DNA of 64,000 nt from Euclidia mi (Eukaryota; Arthropoda; Insecta; Lepidoptera; Erebidae): positions 96,340,051-96,404,050 of the forward strand of contig OX123182.2 in the NCBI GenBank assembly GCA_944739405.2, written 5' to 3'. Both the position numbers and the translations under genes were made by a program. Below are positions 1-8,960 of the stretch, piece after piece; the first letter of the stretch is position 1, and each line of letters starts with the position of its first letter. The notes below the pieces were generated by a model, which was not told the origin of the DNA, did not search any database, and was given only the letters and a program-made list of their open reading frames with translations.

Positions 1-921
1 GACATCAAGAACTCAATTAAAAAGTGTAACTATCATATTTATGCGGATGATGTTCAGATATACTTATCGTTTAAGGTTGGAGACCTTGGAAAGGCTATAC
101 AAGACTTAAATGAAGATCTTGAGCGAATAGCCGTATGGTCCGAGAGTAACTGCTTGTTGTTAAATCCATCAAAGACGAAATACATTACATTCGGCACGAA
201 ACATAATTTGAGTTTGTTGCATTCGCCAGTCAACCTGCATCTGAGAGGGAGTCCGATAGAGCGAGTGTGTGAGGCCCGGAATTTGGGACTGTTGGTGGAC
301 TCTGACCTTCGATTTGAGAAGCATATAGGTGATGCGGTACAGAACTGTTTTTATAGGCTAAGACTATTGTATAAAATGCGTCCCTATCTGTCGGAGGAAA
401 TGCGTGTACAGTTAGTTGACTCATTAATATTAAGCAAGCTAAACTATGCGGATGCTGTGTATGGTCCAAGGCTCTTAGCGCGTACAGACAGACAGATACA
501 GCGGGTGCAGAATGCGTGCGCACGTTTCTGTTTTTCAATGCTATTAAGAAGTCATGCAACGCCATATTTTAATGAAAACTTGGTCTTGAAAATGAAATCA
601 CGTAGGAAACTGCATTTGGCTTGTCTCATGTTTGGTGTCATTAAATTAAAACAACCGCAATATTTATACGACAAACTCAGGTGGGTGACAAATAGAAATG
701 AAAGCAACAGAAAGTGCTCTAAGCAATTATCAATTGGTCTTCATCGTACAGAAGCATTTAGAGGAAGCTTTCGCTATGCTGCTTCAAAATGTTGGAATAA
801 TATCCCCCCTCCATTGCGTGATCTCACATCATTACCCTCATTCAGGAGAAACCTAAAAAAACATCTTATGGAAAAGCAGCGGAAACTGGGTAACATTGAA
901 ATGAATGTCTCCTTAATTTGA
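1..921 (+). CDS. LINE reverse transcriptase, C-terminal part (5' end outside window)
   Basis: The frame is open from base 1, so the protein begins outside the window. The Met at 154 is internal and not a real start. The catalytic box IYADDVQIY is encoded at 37-63. It is followed by the thumb and C-terminal region of a jockey/CR1-type non-LTR reverse transcriptase: NPSKTKYITFG, then a Leu/Arg-rich region, and a terminal block near CWNNIPPPLRDLTSLPSFR, which is the usual 'LW..LP..lr...s...F' ending. The stop is TGA at 919-921. In a live element this protein would copy element RNA by target-primed reverse transcription. No internal stop is seen in this part. The clade assignment is by motif style only. 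Confidence 0.85.
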   Translation, partial: DIKNSIKKCNYHIYADDVQIYLSFKVGDLGKAIQDLNEDLERIAVWSESNCLLLNPSKTKYITFGTKHNLSLLHSPVNLHLRGSPIERVCEARNLGLLVDSDLRFEKHIGDAVQNCFYRLRLLYKMRPYLSEEMRVQLVDSLILSKLNYADAVYGPRLLARTDRQIQRVQNACARFCFSMLLRSHATPYFNENLVLKMKSRRKLHLACLMFGVIKLKQPQYLYDKLRWVTNRNESNRKCSKQLSIGLHRTEAFRGSFRYAASKCWNNIPPPLRDLTSLPSFRRNLKKHLMEKQRKLGNIEMNVSLI

Positions 922-1440
922 AATTAAAGTCAACTAAATAATAATTAACATTAGGTAACTACTTAGTATAATCAAATAATTATGAATATAATTGCGACTA
1001 TTATAATCAATATAATAAGTTCGTGACATTTCGTTCGATTTATATTATTTATATTATTACATTTCATTACATATATTTTTTTTTTTTTAATTTAAGGTAT
1101 ACGATATTATTTTTTATAACTCCTGACATGACTTTCTAATAATTGTGTACATAAACATATTATAATATAATAATTCAATAACTCGTGACATTATTATAAA
1201 CTATAATATTTTACTATTTTATTAATACGATTCTTATACTTATTGTTGAGAAATAAATTGACATACCATTAAATTTACTATGGAAATATGATATGATTAA
1301 GTACATAGTTATACATAGTTGTTATTGAAGTTAATTGTTTTAACTTACAATTATGCTTGTCAATACTATTCCATTTCAAGAAGGTTCATATTCTGTTTTC
1401 CGCTCCATTATTGTGAACGTACGCTCTGGGTATTACGTAC
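922..1440 (+). other. AT-rich LINE 3' UTR and flank, no gene
   Basis: Very AT-rich sequence follows the LINE stop codon, with a T-run near 1075-1090 and an AATAAA near 1250. It probably holds the 3' UTR of the LINE and then the target DNA into which the LTR element inserted. No credible coding signal. Confidence 0.5.
1437..1440. repeat. Target-site duplication GTAC (left) of the LTR element
   Basis: GTAC directly precedes the left LTR and GTAC directly follows the right LTR at 9774-9777. A 4-bp duplication is the usual size for gypsy/errantivirus integrases and supports a single intact insertion event. Confidence 0.8.
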
Positions 1441-1699
1441 TGTTAGAACTCACTTTTGGAGAGTCTTTTTAAAAAAGGAAACAAAATTCACACGCGTAAA
1501 ATATATGTATTTCTAAGAAAGACTAACTTTAAGTTTTACAATATGCGAGTGATTTACGAGAGAGAGAGTGCGCGACGAGAAGGTTGGGAGGCGACTGACT
1601 GGGAGAGTGATGCATGGCTAGAGGCAAATGGATGGAGATGCACGATCATCAGGTTAGGTGCTGAGTAGGCAGAAAGGGGTACAATCTAGGGATGTAACA
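1441..1699 (-). repeat. 3' LTR of the errantivirus-like element
   Basis: 259 bp, starting TGTTAGAACTC and ending GGGATGTAACA on the plus strand, so it has TG...CA termini in both directions. It matches 9515-9773 except for one base (A at 1565, G at 9639). The short open frames across it are shared by both LTRs and are not genes. Confidence 0.95.
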
Positions 1700-1700
1700 G

Positions 1701-1706
1701 CCCCCC
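1701..1706 (-). promoter_or_regulatory. Candidate polypurine tract
   Basis: On the element's strand a run of six G sits one base before the 3' LTR, where the plus-strand primer of a retroelement must lie. The tract is short and mixed upstream, so the exact primer is uncertain. Confidence 0.45.
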
Positions 1707-1767
1707 GGATAAGAGGAAACTTACGGGTGAAAGGTAAGTTGACGATGAAAAATAGGAGTTAGTCAGG

Positions 1768-3612
1768 TTAGGTTCTGCGGAGTTTAGGAGCTGGAACATC
1801 AACGTCATGATCTGAGGATGACATTTCTATAGGTTCTTCTGGATCGGGATTACATTTCTGTGCCTTAACTAACTTATAATATTTAAACAGCTTATATAAT
1901 ATGGTTAATACTATAATTAAAACTAATACAATGGTGGTATAAGAATATAAATTACCATAGAGAACTATGTGAGGTTTTTCAATTATCTTATCAAGATTAA
2001 TTTTAATTTGTTCAGTTGTTTTATCATAATTGGTAAGGAGAGAATCCAGGTTATCTATGTTCTTTAAATCTACAAAAGGAGCTTTAATGCTGTCTTTTAA
2101 ATATGTTACTGGACTACAACAGGTATCGTTAATTAATTCGAAGTGCAATACTACTGGTTTTGCATTAATTTCGATATGGCGTCTAGGTATTAGTTTATTA
2201 TCTTTACCATATGCTATACATTGATCGGGTAATGTCAGTATACCAGTACCGGATATAAATGATTCTGTTAAGTCATTATTTGGACATTCTATAATTATTT
2301 TGGATTCTTGGCTAATAACATAAATCCATTGATTATTGTGCAATTTATGGAAAGTTTCAAAGTTACCATTAATGAATTCTGTTTTACAGGTTGGTGGAAC
2401 AGAAGTTAAAGCTTTTGAGATTATTTCAGTTTCACATATAGGTATTGCTGATGTAGTATAGACATTAGGTATTTCACAAACATAGTATTGTGTATTCATA
2501 ACTTTACAATTTGATAGTGTTTCTAATTTAAAATAGGATGACTTGTCTTTGGTTATGCCTAAATATTTAGTAGAGGGTATAATACTAGAATACAATGTAT
2601 TGTTTACAGTTTTAAGATTCACAGGATAGGGTAAGATGTAATACAGATCGAATTCTTTAGTATTTACTAATGTTATTTGTAGAACAAATATGATTTTGTT
2701 ATTCGTGTAATAGCATGAAACATCGGACACTTTTTCTAAAACATGCATGTTATCTAGGACTAACGGGATGGGTAGTTGCTTAGAGCTAGGAAGAAATCTA
2801 TAATTATTTACAAGGTCAGAAAATAGTTGTTTAGGAGTAATAATAGAGGGGTACAAAATATTCGATTTGCTGAACATGATAGCATTTACAATATCTTCTA
2901 ACTTAAAAGATATTATTAATAGATTGCTTTCTAAGATATTCGACAATTCCGATATCTTAGATTTTATATATAATTTATCAGAGACTATTGTTAAGTTAGC
3001 GACATTCTCATTTAAGGTTTCGATGGCAAAATTGAGCTTTTGTTCATTTGCATTGATTTTATCAATTGTGTCTTTGAAAGATGATAATGTTGACATCGTG
3101 ACCATCATGTTGTCTTTCATTAAAGTTGCTAGTTTAGTTTGATCTTTTTCTATTATTTGAATGGCGTCGCTGAACTTTACAGCGTCATTTTCATCCATGT
3201 TACCAAATAGTTGTTTGATTATGGTGCCGATACCACCAAACCAAGCTGCTCTTTTAACGTTTTTAGATATAAGATAGGAGATTGAATCAAAATCTCTGAG
3301 AATATCAGAGTAACGAGACGATAGTGTTTGGAATATATGATGACATTCACTTTCGTAAAAAGCATTACTCTGTTTACATAGGAATTTGGAAGTTCCTAAT
3401 ATATTATTAATATTTTCTAAATGTGGTTGAACAAATGAAATGTCTATTGGGATGATTACATCAAGTGTGTCATCAGTGATTTTTACAGAACCAATGGGAT
3501 CAAAATATATACCGGCGTTGTTTGATGCTGGCTGGATATATTCTGGATTATTGGATGCCGTGGTAGAATATATGAATCCAAGTCTGTAATGGAAGTAAGT
3601 GCAAATTATTAT
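1768..3612 (-). CDS. env: Env-like fusion glycoprotein frame of the errantivirus-like element
   Basis: The frame is open from 3612 down to the stop at 1768, about 614 codons. The first Met (3198) lies inside the conserved core, so it is unlikely to be the start. Just upstream of that Met is a basic KR pair followed by a Gly-rich hydrophobic stretch (FGGIGTIIKQLFG, about 3201-3239), the expected cleavage and fusion-peptide region of errantivirus Env and baculovirus F-type proteins. Then come a helical, Asn/Leu-rich ectodomain, a membrane anchor (TTIVLVLIIVLTILY, counted residues 421-435 from the internal Met) and an acidic cytoplasmic tail. The role would be membrane fusion and cell entry of particles. 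No signal peptide is visible, so the 5' part is probably supplied by splicing or is lost. Whether it is functional cannot be told. Confidence 0.8.
   Translation of the reverse strand: MIICTYFHYRLGFIYSTTASNNPEYIQPASNNAGIYFDPIGSVKITDDTLDVIIPIDISFVQPHLENINNILGTSKFLCKQSNAFYESECHHIFQTLSSRYSDILRDFDSISYLISKNVKRAAWFGGIGTIIKQLFGNMDENDAVKFSDAIQIIEKDQTKLATLMKDNMMVTMSTLSSFKDTIDKINANEQKLNFAIETLNENVANLTIVSDKLYIKSKISELSNILESNLLIISFKLEDIVNAIMFSKSNILYPSIITPKQLFSDLVNNYRFLPSSKQLPIPLVLDNMHVLEKVSDVSCYYTNNKIIFVLQITLVNTKEFDLYYILPYPVNLKTVNNTLYSSIIPSTKYLGITKDKSSYFKLETLSNCKVMNTQYYVCEIPNVYTTSAIPICETEIISKALTSVPPTCKTEFINGNFETFHKLHNNQWIYVISQESKIIIECPNNDLTESFISGTGILTLPDQCIAYGKDNKLIPRRHIEINAKPVVLHFELINDTCCSPVTYLKDSIKAPFVDLKNIDNLDSLLTNYDKTTEQIKINLDKIIEKPHIVLYGNLYSYTTIVLVLIIVLTILYKLFKYYKLVKAQKCNPDPEEPIEMSSSDHDVDVPAPKLRRT
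3584..3597 (-). promoter_or_regulatory. Candidate splice acceptor for env mRNA
   Basis: On the minus strand a pyrimidine-rich TTACTTCCATTACAG lies near the 5' limit of the env frame, just after the pol stop (3626). Errantivirus env is made from a spliced subgenomic mRNA, so an acceptor here fits. No donor was identified with confidence. Confidence 0.4.
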
Positions 3613-3625
3613 TTATACTAAGATA

Positions 3626-6600
3626 TTATCCAGTTGTCGTAGTAGTGGCTAGTTTGAGTTCGTCGAAATGGTGTTTAACGTGACGTCTGTTTATTAAGAT
3701 AGATGCAGTATTATTTCCATGGATTTTAACTATTTTGTAAGGGCCTTTCCATATGGGTGAGAGAGCTTTTCTCAGGCGTAAATGATTTTTTAGGTATACT
3801 AGGTCTCCTACTTTGTATTTCATTGGTCGAGAGTGTGTGTCATAATAGGATTTCAAGGTCTCTTTTGATTTCTGAATGTGTTCTATTGCTTTTCTTCTAG
3901 AAAATTCAAGCCTATTTTGAAGGAGTCGGACATATTCAGGATAGGTAGCTCCTGGGACTTCGTCATAGATGGAATCGGGTATAAATGGTTTATGTCCGAA
4001 TAGGAGTTCGTAAGGAGAGTAGTGAGTGGTGGAGTGGATGGCTGAATTGTATGCGAGCATGGCTGTATACACGAAGCGATGCCAGTTATTCTGTTGCTCG
4101 TTTACATACGACTTAAGGTATTCCTTCAGAGTGGAATGGCTCCTCTCAAGGGCGCCTTGAGTCTGAGGGTGATATGGGGTGGACCATAATTGTTTGATTT
4201 TAAGAAGGTTACAGGTCTGTTTGAAGAGTTCGGCGGTAAAATTTGTGCCTTGGTCGGTTAAAATAGTTTTGGGGATACCAAATAGTGTGATGAAATGGAC
4301 TAGACATTCGGAGGTTTCCTCAGCCGTGGTATTGCAAATAGGATAGGCTGCTGAGAATTTAGTTAGGTCATCTTGAAGCGTGAGGATGTATTTATATTTA
4401 TCGTTACCGGCTTCGGGCAATGGACCCACTATGTCAAGAGCTACGCGTTCAAAAGGTCGAGTGGAAAGAGATGTGATCTGCATAGGAGCGCGATTGGTTT
4501 GTCTAAGCGCTTTGTTAGTCTGGCATTGTGGACATTTTTTAACGTAGTTTTCTACGGCTGAACGCATATTTCTCCAGTAGTACTTCTCTTGAATGCGTTT
4601 AAGCATTCTAGAAGAGCCTAGGTGACCGGCTATTGGAATTTCGTGATTTTCTTTTAAGATTTTCTGTATTTCGCTTAGAGACGGGTAAATAATAAGATTT
4701 TTATAGACATGTACGGTTATTTCAGAGTTATGGAATAAATATAGTATTATGTTATACAGTTTAATATATTGGTGAGTATCAAAAGAATTATTGAAATCGG
4801 ATATGGCTACTTCAGCGTTGTCCTGTCCTGATAGCGTAATTAATAGTTCATTTCTAAGAGATTTTAGGCATTTATAGATGTCTTCATATGAACAAGTATC
4901 AAAATGATTTACTTTGGTAAAGATAAAATAGTAGGTTTTGTTGTCTATTTCGTATTTGAGGAATGAATGTAATGTTCTCTCTAATAGGGTAAATTCATTT
5001 TGATTAGGGAAGTTAGATGTAATTTCATAAATGTATGGATTGGATTCATCCATATCTATAGACATTGGAATGATGATGTGTTTTTTATTAGTTTTGCACA
5101 GACTCTCATGATGTTCTATAATAGTTGCATTAGAATTAAAATTTCTAGAAGTAATTTTGAGGAATTCTGAATAGTTACCGTTTTGGGTATTGGAACTAGC
5201 AGGACTTGGAATATTTGCAGGACTTGTTGGATTTGGAGAGTCAACTATGGGTGGAGGTAAGTTTTCATTTTGATTTATTATATTATCTATATCATCAAGG
5301 TTACCTAATTCTGGTAAATTTGCAGGTGGAGAAAGAGGATCTATAAGGTCTTCGAGGCGGATTAGATCATCCGAAGGTATGATTGGAGAAGAATTTGGAT
5401 TTAATAGTTCATTAGCATCAGGTGAGTATGGGTCTCGATTAGAAGAGCCGGGTACAGGTTCTATAGGATTCATAAGAGTTGTCGGAGGGTATCGAGATAG
5501 TGCGTCTGCGGCATTATTAAGTTTTCCTTTACGGTAGATTATATCATATTCGTATTCTTCTAGTTTTAGTCTCCATCTTTGGAGCTTACTACTAGGATCA
5601 GTGTGATTGAATAGCCAACGCAGAGGGCGATGATCGGTAATTATGGTAAATTTTCTACCGTAGAGATACGGGCGAAAAGTCTTACAACCAAAGAGAATTG
5701 CGAGCAATTCTTTTTCTGTAGTGCTGTAATTGCACTCACTTTTATTGAGTGTACGGGATGCATAAGAGATTGGTTTGTCTTTCCCTATTTCTCCTTGGGA
5801 CAGAATAGCACTTATTGCATAGTTAGATGCGTCACAGGTAAGGAGGAATTGTTTGGAAAAATCAGGATAAGTTAATAAAGGTGCTGAAGTTAATTTATTT
5901 TTTAAGGTTTCAAACGATAGTTGATGCTCATTTAGCCAAATGAAGTCAGTGTCTTTCTTAAGAAGGTTAGTTAGAGGTTTTGCAATATTTGAGAAATCGG
6001 GTATAAATCTTCTGTAATAAGAGACAAAACCAAGAAAGGATTTAACGTCTTTGGGGGATTTAGGTATAGGAAATTCGTGTACTGCCCTTAATTTTTCGGG
6101 GTTAGGTTTTACACCTTTGCTTGTGATCACATGTCCGAGATATGAAACTTCTTTCCGAAAGAATTCGCATTTGTCCGGTTGTAATTTTAATTGGAATTGA
6201 CGTAATCTATGGAATACATTGGACAGGCTGTTGACATGGGATGGGATGTCATATGAGTAAATAACTATGTCATCGAGATAAACAAAGCATTGTATACCTT
6301 GAAGACCCGATAGTGCCGAGTTCATTAACGTTTGAAATGTCGATGGAGCATTTTTAAGTCCAAAAGGCATTCTCGTGAACTCGTAATGCCCTGTAGGGAC
6401 TGAAAACGCAGTTTTGGGAGAATCGTTTGGGCTCATGTTAATTTGGTGGAAACCAGAAGCTAAATCTAGCGTACTGAAATACTTGCATTTTCCCAGTTGG
6501 TCTAATATCTCAGATATGTTAGGAATGGGGTAGGAGTCTCCGATAGTTATGTCATTTAGTTTGCGGTAGTCAATTACTACTCGCCATTTTCTTTGGCCAG

Positions 6601-7462
6601 AAGCATCGAGCTTCTTGGGTACAACCCAGATAGGAGAAGACCATGGAGACATAGAGGGTTTGATAATGCCTTGTTGCAGCATTTTGTCTACTTGGGATTC
6701 AACTTCCTTCTTGTGACATTCCGGAAATCGGTATGTCTTTACGTTAATGGGGTTATCTGAAGTGGTTTTTATTTCATGTTGGATTGCGTTAGTGGATGTT
6801 AATTGATCATTAGGTAAATGGAAAATATCTGAGAATTGAGAACAGACTGAGAATAGGGCTTCTGCCTCTTCGGAATTAAGGTGGGATACACGAAGGAGAT
6901 TCAAAACTTCTTCAGTTCGTTCTAGAGTATTTGATTCTGGTACACTAGCTATTGGAATAGAAGAATTTGTTTCGAAAGATTCTAGGTTCAATTGAAGGTC
7001 AGATTCGATAGTTGCAGGTTTCTCTGAGGTATTAACGACTGAGATATTTACTCGGTTATTAGTTTTTACTTGGACAATACAGTTTGCTACTAATAGATTT
7101 TCAGATAAGTGTTGGTCGATTATTAAACCTTCTTTAATATCGGGATTTGATACTGTGCACTCTATTATGGCTTCACTACGTGGTGCAATAGTGTAAGTAG
7201 GATTATTGAAAAACATTTTAAGTGTTATATCTTTTAGGTTTAATGTACCTTGCACGTAGTTAATTTGACCATCCATGATGTTAAATAGATCGTTACCGAT
7301 TATTCCATCATATGGCAAGTTAATATTATCAACTAAATTAAATATATGCGTCAGATGTATGCAATCGTCATGGGATTCATCATGTGTCATAATTGATATA
7401 GGGATTTGACCTAAGGTTAAGGCGGGGCATTCATCTTTAGAGTCTATGCTTGGATTTTGAAC
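3626..7462 (-). CDS. pol: Pol polyprotein: protease C-terminus, RT, RNase H, integrase
   Basis: Open from 7462 to the stop at 3626. The first Met is at 7390 and residues below are counted from it. The C-terminal half of the retropepsin comes first (DGIIGNDL, near residue 30), then RT (LDLASGFHQI; catalytic YLDD at 371-374), RNase H (LTCDASNYA, Asp520), a Pro/Asn/Asp-rich linker of about 200 residues, an HHCC zinc-binding domain ending CPQC (953-956), and an integrase core with Asp986, Asp1046 (LTDQGTNF) and Glu1082, a D,D-35-E spacing. It ends with a GPY/F-type module (WKGPYKIV). There is no chromodomain. RT, RNase H and integrase residues all look intact. The catalytic half of the protease is in another frame (7444-8046), so the polyprotein is split. 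Confidence 0.93.
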   Translation of the reverse strand, partial: VQNPSIDSKDECPALTLGQIPISIMTHDESHDDCIHLTHIFNLVDNINLPYDGIIGNDLFNIMDGQINYVQGTLNLKDITLKMFFNNPTYTIAPRSEAIIECTVSNPDIKEGLIIDQHLSENLLVANCIVQVKTNNRVNISVVNTSEKPATIESDLQLNLESFETNSSIPIASVPESNTLERTEEVLNLLRVSHLNSEEAEALFSVCSQFSDIFHLPNDQLTSTNAIQHEIKTTSDNPINVKTYRFPECHKKEVESQVDKMLQQGIIKPSMSPWSSPIWVVPKKLDASGQRKWRVVIDYRKLNDITIGDSYPIPNISEILDQLGKCKYFSTLDLASGFHQINMSPNDSPKTAFSVPTGHYEFTRMPFGLKNAPSTFQTLMNSALSGLQGIQCFVYLDDIVIYSYDIPSHVNSLSNVFHRLRQFQLKLQPDKCEFFRKEVSYLGHVITSKGVKPNPEKLRAVHEFPIPKSPKDVKSFLGFVSYYRRFIPDFSNIAKPLTNLLKKDTDFIWLNEHQLSFETLKNKLTSAPLLTYPDFSKQFLLTCDASNYAISAILSQGEIGKDKPISYASRTLNKSECNYSTTEKELLAILFGCKTFRPYLYGRKFTIITDHRPLRWLFNHTDPSSKLQRWRLKLEEYEYDIIYRKGKLNNAADALSRYPPTTLMNPIEPVPGSSNRDPYSPDANELLNPNSSPIIPSDDLIRLEDLIDPLSPPANLPELGNLDDIDNIINQNENLPPPIVDSPNPTSPANIPSPASSNTQNGNYSEFLKITSRNFNSNATIIEHHESLCKTNKKHIIIPMSIDMDESNPYIYEITSNFPNQNEFTLLERTLHSFLKYEIDNKTYYFIFTKVNHFDTCSYEDIYKCLKSLRNELLITLSGQDNAEVAISDFNNSFDTHQYIKLYNIILYLFHNSEITVHVYKNLIIYPSLSEIQKILKENHEIPIAGHLGSSRMLKRIQEKYYWRNMRSAVENYVKKCPQCQTNKALRQTNRAPMQITSLSTRPFERVALDIVGPLPEAGNDKYKYILTLQDDLTKFSAAYPICNTTAEETSECLVHFITLFGIPKTILTDQGTNFTAELFKQTCNLLKIKQLWSTPYHPQTQGALERSHSTLKEYLKSYVNEQQNNWHRFVYTAMLAYNSAIHSTTHYSPYELLFGHKPFIPDSIYDEVPGATYPEYVRLLQNRLEFSRRKAIEHIQKSKETLKSYYDTHSRPMKYKVGDLVYLKNHLRLRKALSPIWKGPYKIVKIHGNNTASILINRRHVKHHFDELKLATTTTTG

Positions 7463-8046
7463 CTAATTGATGTATTAATACAAGGCATATCTTTGATTGA
7501 AGATTTTTTTATAATACTAATAGCTGCGCCAGTATCGACGAGCAACAATAAATGATTAGGAGACACGGGAGAATCAACTTTTACATGTGGTAAGTACTTA
7601 TTGGATATATTAGATGTGAACTCATATACTTTATGACTAATTATATTTTCTTTTACAGGTTTTTCAGATTTCGTCGTGATCGAGTCTACGGTTTGGGGCT
7701 GGTTACCCGGTTGCTTGACTCTACGAATTGGAATTGAGTCTACAGTTTGGGGCTGGTTACCCGGTTGCTTGACTCTACGAATTGGAATTGAGTCTACAGT
7801 TTGGGGCTGGTTACCCGGTTGCTTGACTCTACGAATTGGAATTGAGTCTACAGTTTGGGGCTGGTTACCCGGTTGCTTGACTCTATTTGAGAGACTCTGA
7901 TTTTTGGGCTGGTTACCGTGTCCATGGGTCTCTACAGGAGGGGTTTTTATAGGAATCTTGGTGTCGTCTATTGAAGAGAAGACATGTCCCGTGCGACACC
8001 TAGCCGGGACATTGCTTAGTTTAAATTTTCGTTGGAATCTACGGTA
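7444..8046 (-). CDS. pro: Pro frame: 18-residue repeats and retropepsin catalytic half
   Basis: This frame lies -1 relative to gag. It opens at 8046 (stop at 8047-8049), overlaps the gag end, and stops with TAG at 7444-7446. It encodes a basic Cys/His-containing start (RCRTGH), four in-frame copies of an 18-residue Pro/Gln/Arg-rich repeat, and the aspartic protease active site LLLLVDTGAA (DTGA at 7525-7536). The second half of the same protease fold continues in the next -1 frame after about 7450. A retropepsin would not normally be split there, and no slippery heptamer is seen, so a single-base deletion or a sequence error is the simpler reading. Confidence 0.85.
   Translation of the reverse strand, partial: YRRFQRKFKLSNVPARCRTGHVFSSIDDTKIPIKTPPVETHGHGNQPKNQSLSNRVKQPGNQPQTVDSIPIRRVKQPGNQPQTVDSIPIRRVKQPGNQPQTVDSIPIRRVKQPGNQPQTVDSITTKSEKPVKENIISHKVYEFTSNISNKYLPHVKVDSPVSPNHLLLLVDTGAAISIIKKSSIKDMPCINTSIRFKIQA
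7679..7885 (-). repeat. 54-bp tandem repeat, 3.8 copies, in-frame in pro
   Basis: Units at 7679-7732, 7733-7786, 7787-7840 and 7841-7885. The later units are nearly identical and unit 1 differs at two positions. In the element's frame each encodes 18 residues with the core RRVKQPGNQPQTVDS. A diverged half-unit (PQNGH-like) follows upstream near 7902-7920. Because the period is divisible by three, copy number can change without breaking the frame. The repeat sits in the spacer between gag and protease. Confidence 0.95.
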
Positions 8047-8960
8047 TCATAACTTTCTTCTTCAGTAACAAAATTAATTTGTGGTTTGAATTCGGTTCTG
8101 GGTCTGAAACCGGATGTACTCGGTTGTGGATTTGAGTTGTTGAACCTGTTACCGGTTTCGAATCTCTTATTGTTATGGTCACGTAGTTTGCAATTTTCTA
8201 ACAAATGACCAAATTTTTTGCAGTATCTGCAGAATAGATCAGAGAAGGACGAGGAGGGTTTTTGTTGATTCGGAAAATTATTATTATTTGAGTTACTTGT
8301 TTTGAAAGTGGGTTTGTTAAAGTCATTGCGACGGAATTGTGTTTTCGAATTAGGGGTCACGCTTTGTTTAAGTGTGTATTGTAGGATTTTCTCTTCAGAG
8401 ATTGCGTAGTTAATGGCCTCGTTTAGTGTTCTCGGATCCCTACATCTAATGATGTTTGAAATACGAGGATTTAGGCCCATAGTGAATGTATGGAGGGCGA
8501 GATCTTCCATCGCGGCCACTCTACCTGACAGTTCGCTTTTCTTGTGGTTAGTTATGGATATTTCTGTCAGTAACTTTGATAAGCACGTTTCAATTCGAAG
8601 TGAGAATTGGTTTACATTCTCCTGGGCACCCTGTCTACAGTCTTGAAGATCTGTTAGTAAGTGGGCATAGTGTTTTCTTTCGCCGAATTGGTTCTGTAAG
8701 AATTCACGAAGTGATGGCCAAGAATCGAATTCTTTAATAGAGCATGCTACTTCGGCCTTGCCATCCAACTGGCTTAAAATATATTTGAAAACGATATTTT
8801 CTTGGTGAGAGGAGGCTAAAGAAATTGCATTATCGCAGTTGTTAAGAAAGGGGTTTAATTTTTCACGACTTCCGTCAAATCGTTTAATGAATTTGAGAAT
8901 CACTTCTAAAGAAGCTTGTTCTTTAGACTCCTCTTTAACGTTCTTTGAGTCTTTGGACAT
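8016..8960 (-). CDS. gag: Gag nucleocapsid-type polyprotein
   Basis: 314 residues from the Met at 8960 (context AAAATGT, A at -3). A longer in-frame Met at 9077 would add an unlikely hydrophobic leader inside the untranslated region. The N-terminal two thirds are helical and Leu-rich (capsid-like). Asn/Ser-rich sequence follows, then a CCHC zinc knuckle, C244-x2-C247-x4-H252-x4-C257, which binds element RNA. It ends Asn-Leu-Asn-stop with a slippery heptamer over the last codons, so pro-pol is made as a Gag fusion by -1 frameshifting. No internal stop. Confidence 0.9.
   Translation of the reverse strand: MSKDSKNVKEESKEQASLEVILKFIKRFDGSREKLNPFLNNCDNAISLASSHQENIVFKYILSQLDGKAEVACSIKEFDSWPSLREFLQNQFGERKHYAHLLTDLQDCRQGAQENVNQFSLRIETCLSKLLTEISITNHKKSELSGRVAAMEDLALHTFTMGLNPRISNIIRCRDPRTLNEAINYAISEEKILQYTLKQSVTPNSKTQFRRNDFNKPTFKTSNSNNNNFPNQQKPSSSFSDLFCRYCKKFGHLLENCKLRDHNNKRFETGNRFNNSNPQPSTSGFRPRTEFKPQINFVTEEESYDTVDSNENLN
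8019..8025 (-). promoter_or_regulatory. -1 ribosomal frameshift site U UUA AAC at the gag stop
   Basis: In the gag frame the last codons read AAT TTA AAC TAA, so the heptamer T TTA AAC (X XXY YYZ) ends directly at the stop. A second overlapping heptamer A AAT TTA lies three bases upstream. U UUA AAC is one of the most efficient known slippery sequences. A -1 slip leads into the pro frame, which is open on both sides of this point. Confidence 0.88.

Noticed and set aside
1456..1668. 70-codon ORF, repeated at 9530-9742
   Set aside because: It lies wholly inside the LTR on the strand opposite the element's genes and is duplicated only because the LTR is.
7444..7465. A second programmed frameshift between pro and pol
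   Set aside because: No slippery heptamer lies in the 16-base overlap and the switch falls inside the protease fold, so mutation is more likely.
7676..7900. Plus-strand ORF made of repeats (IESTVWGWLPGCLTLRIG type)
   Set aside because: Antisense shadow of the in-frame pro repeat on the minus strand.
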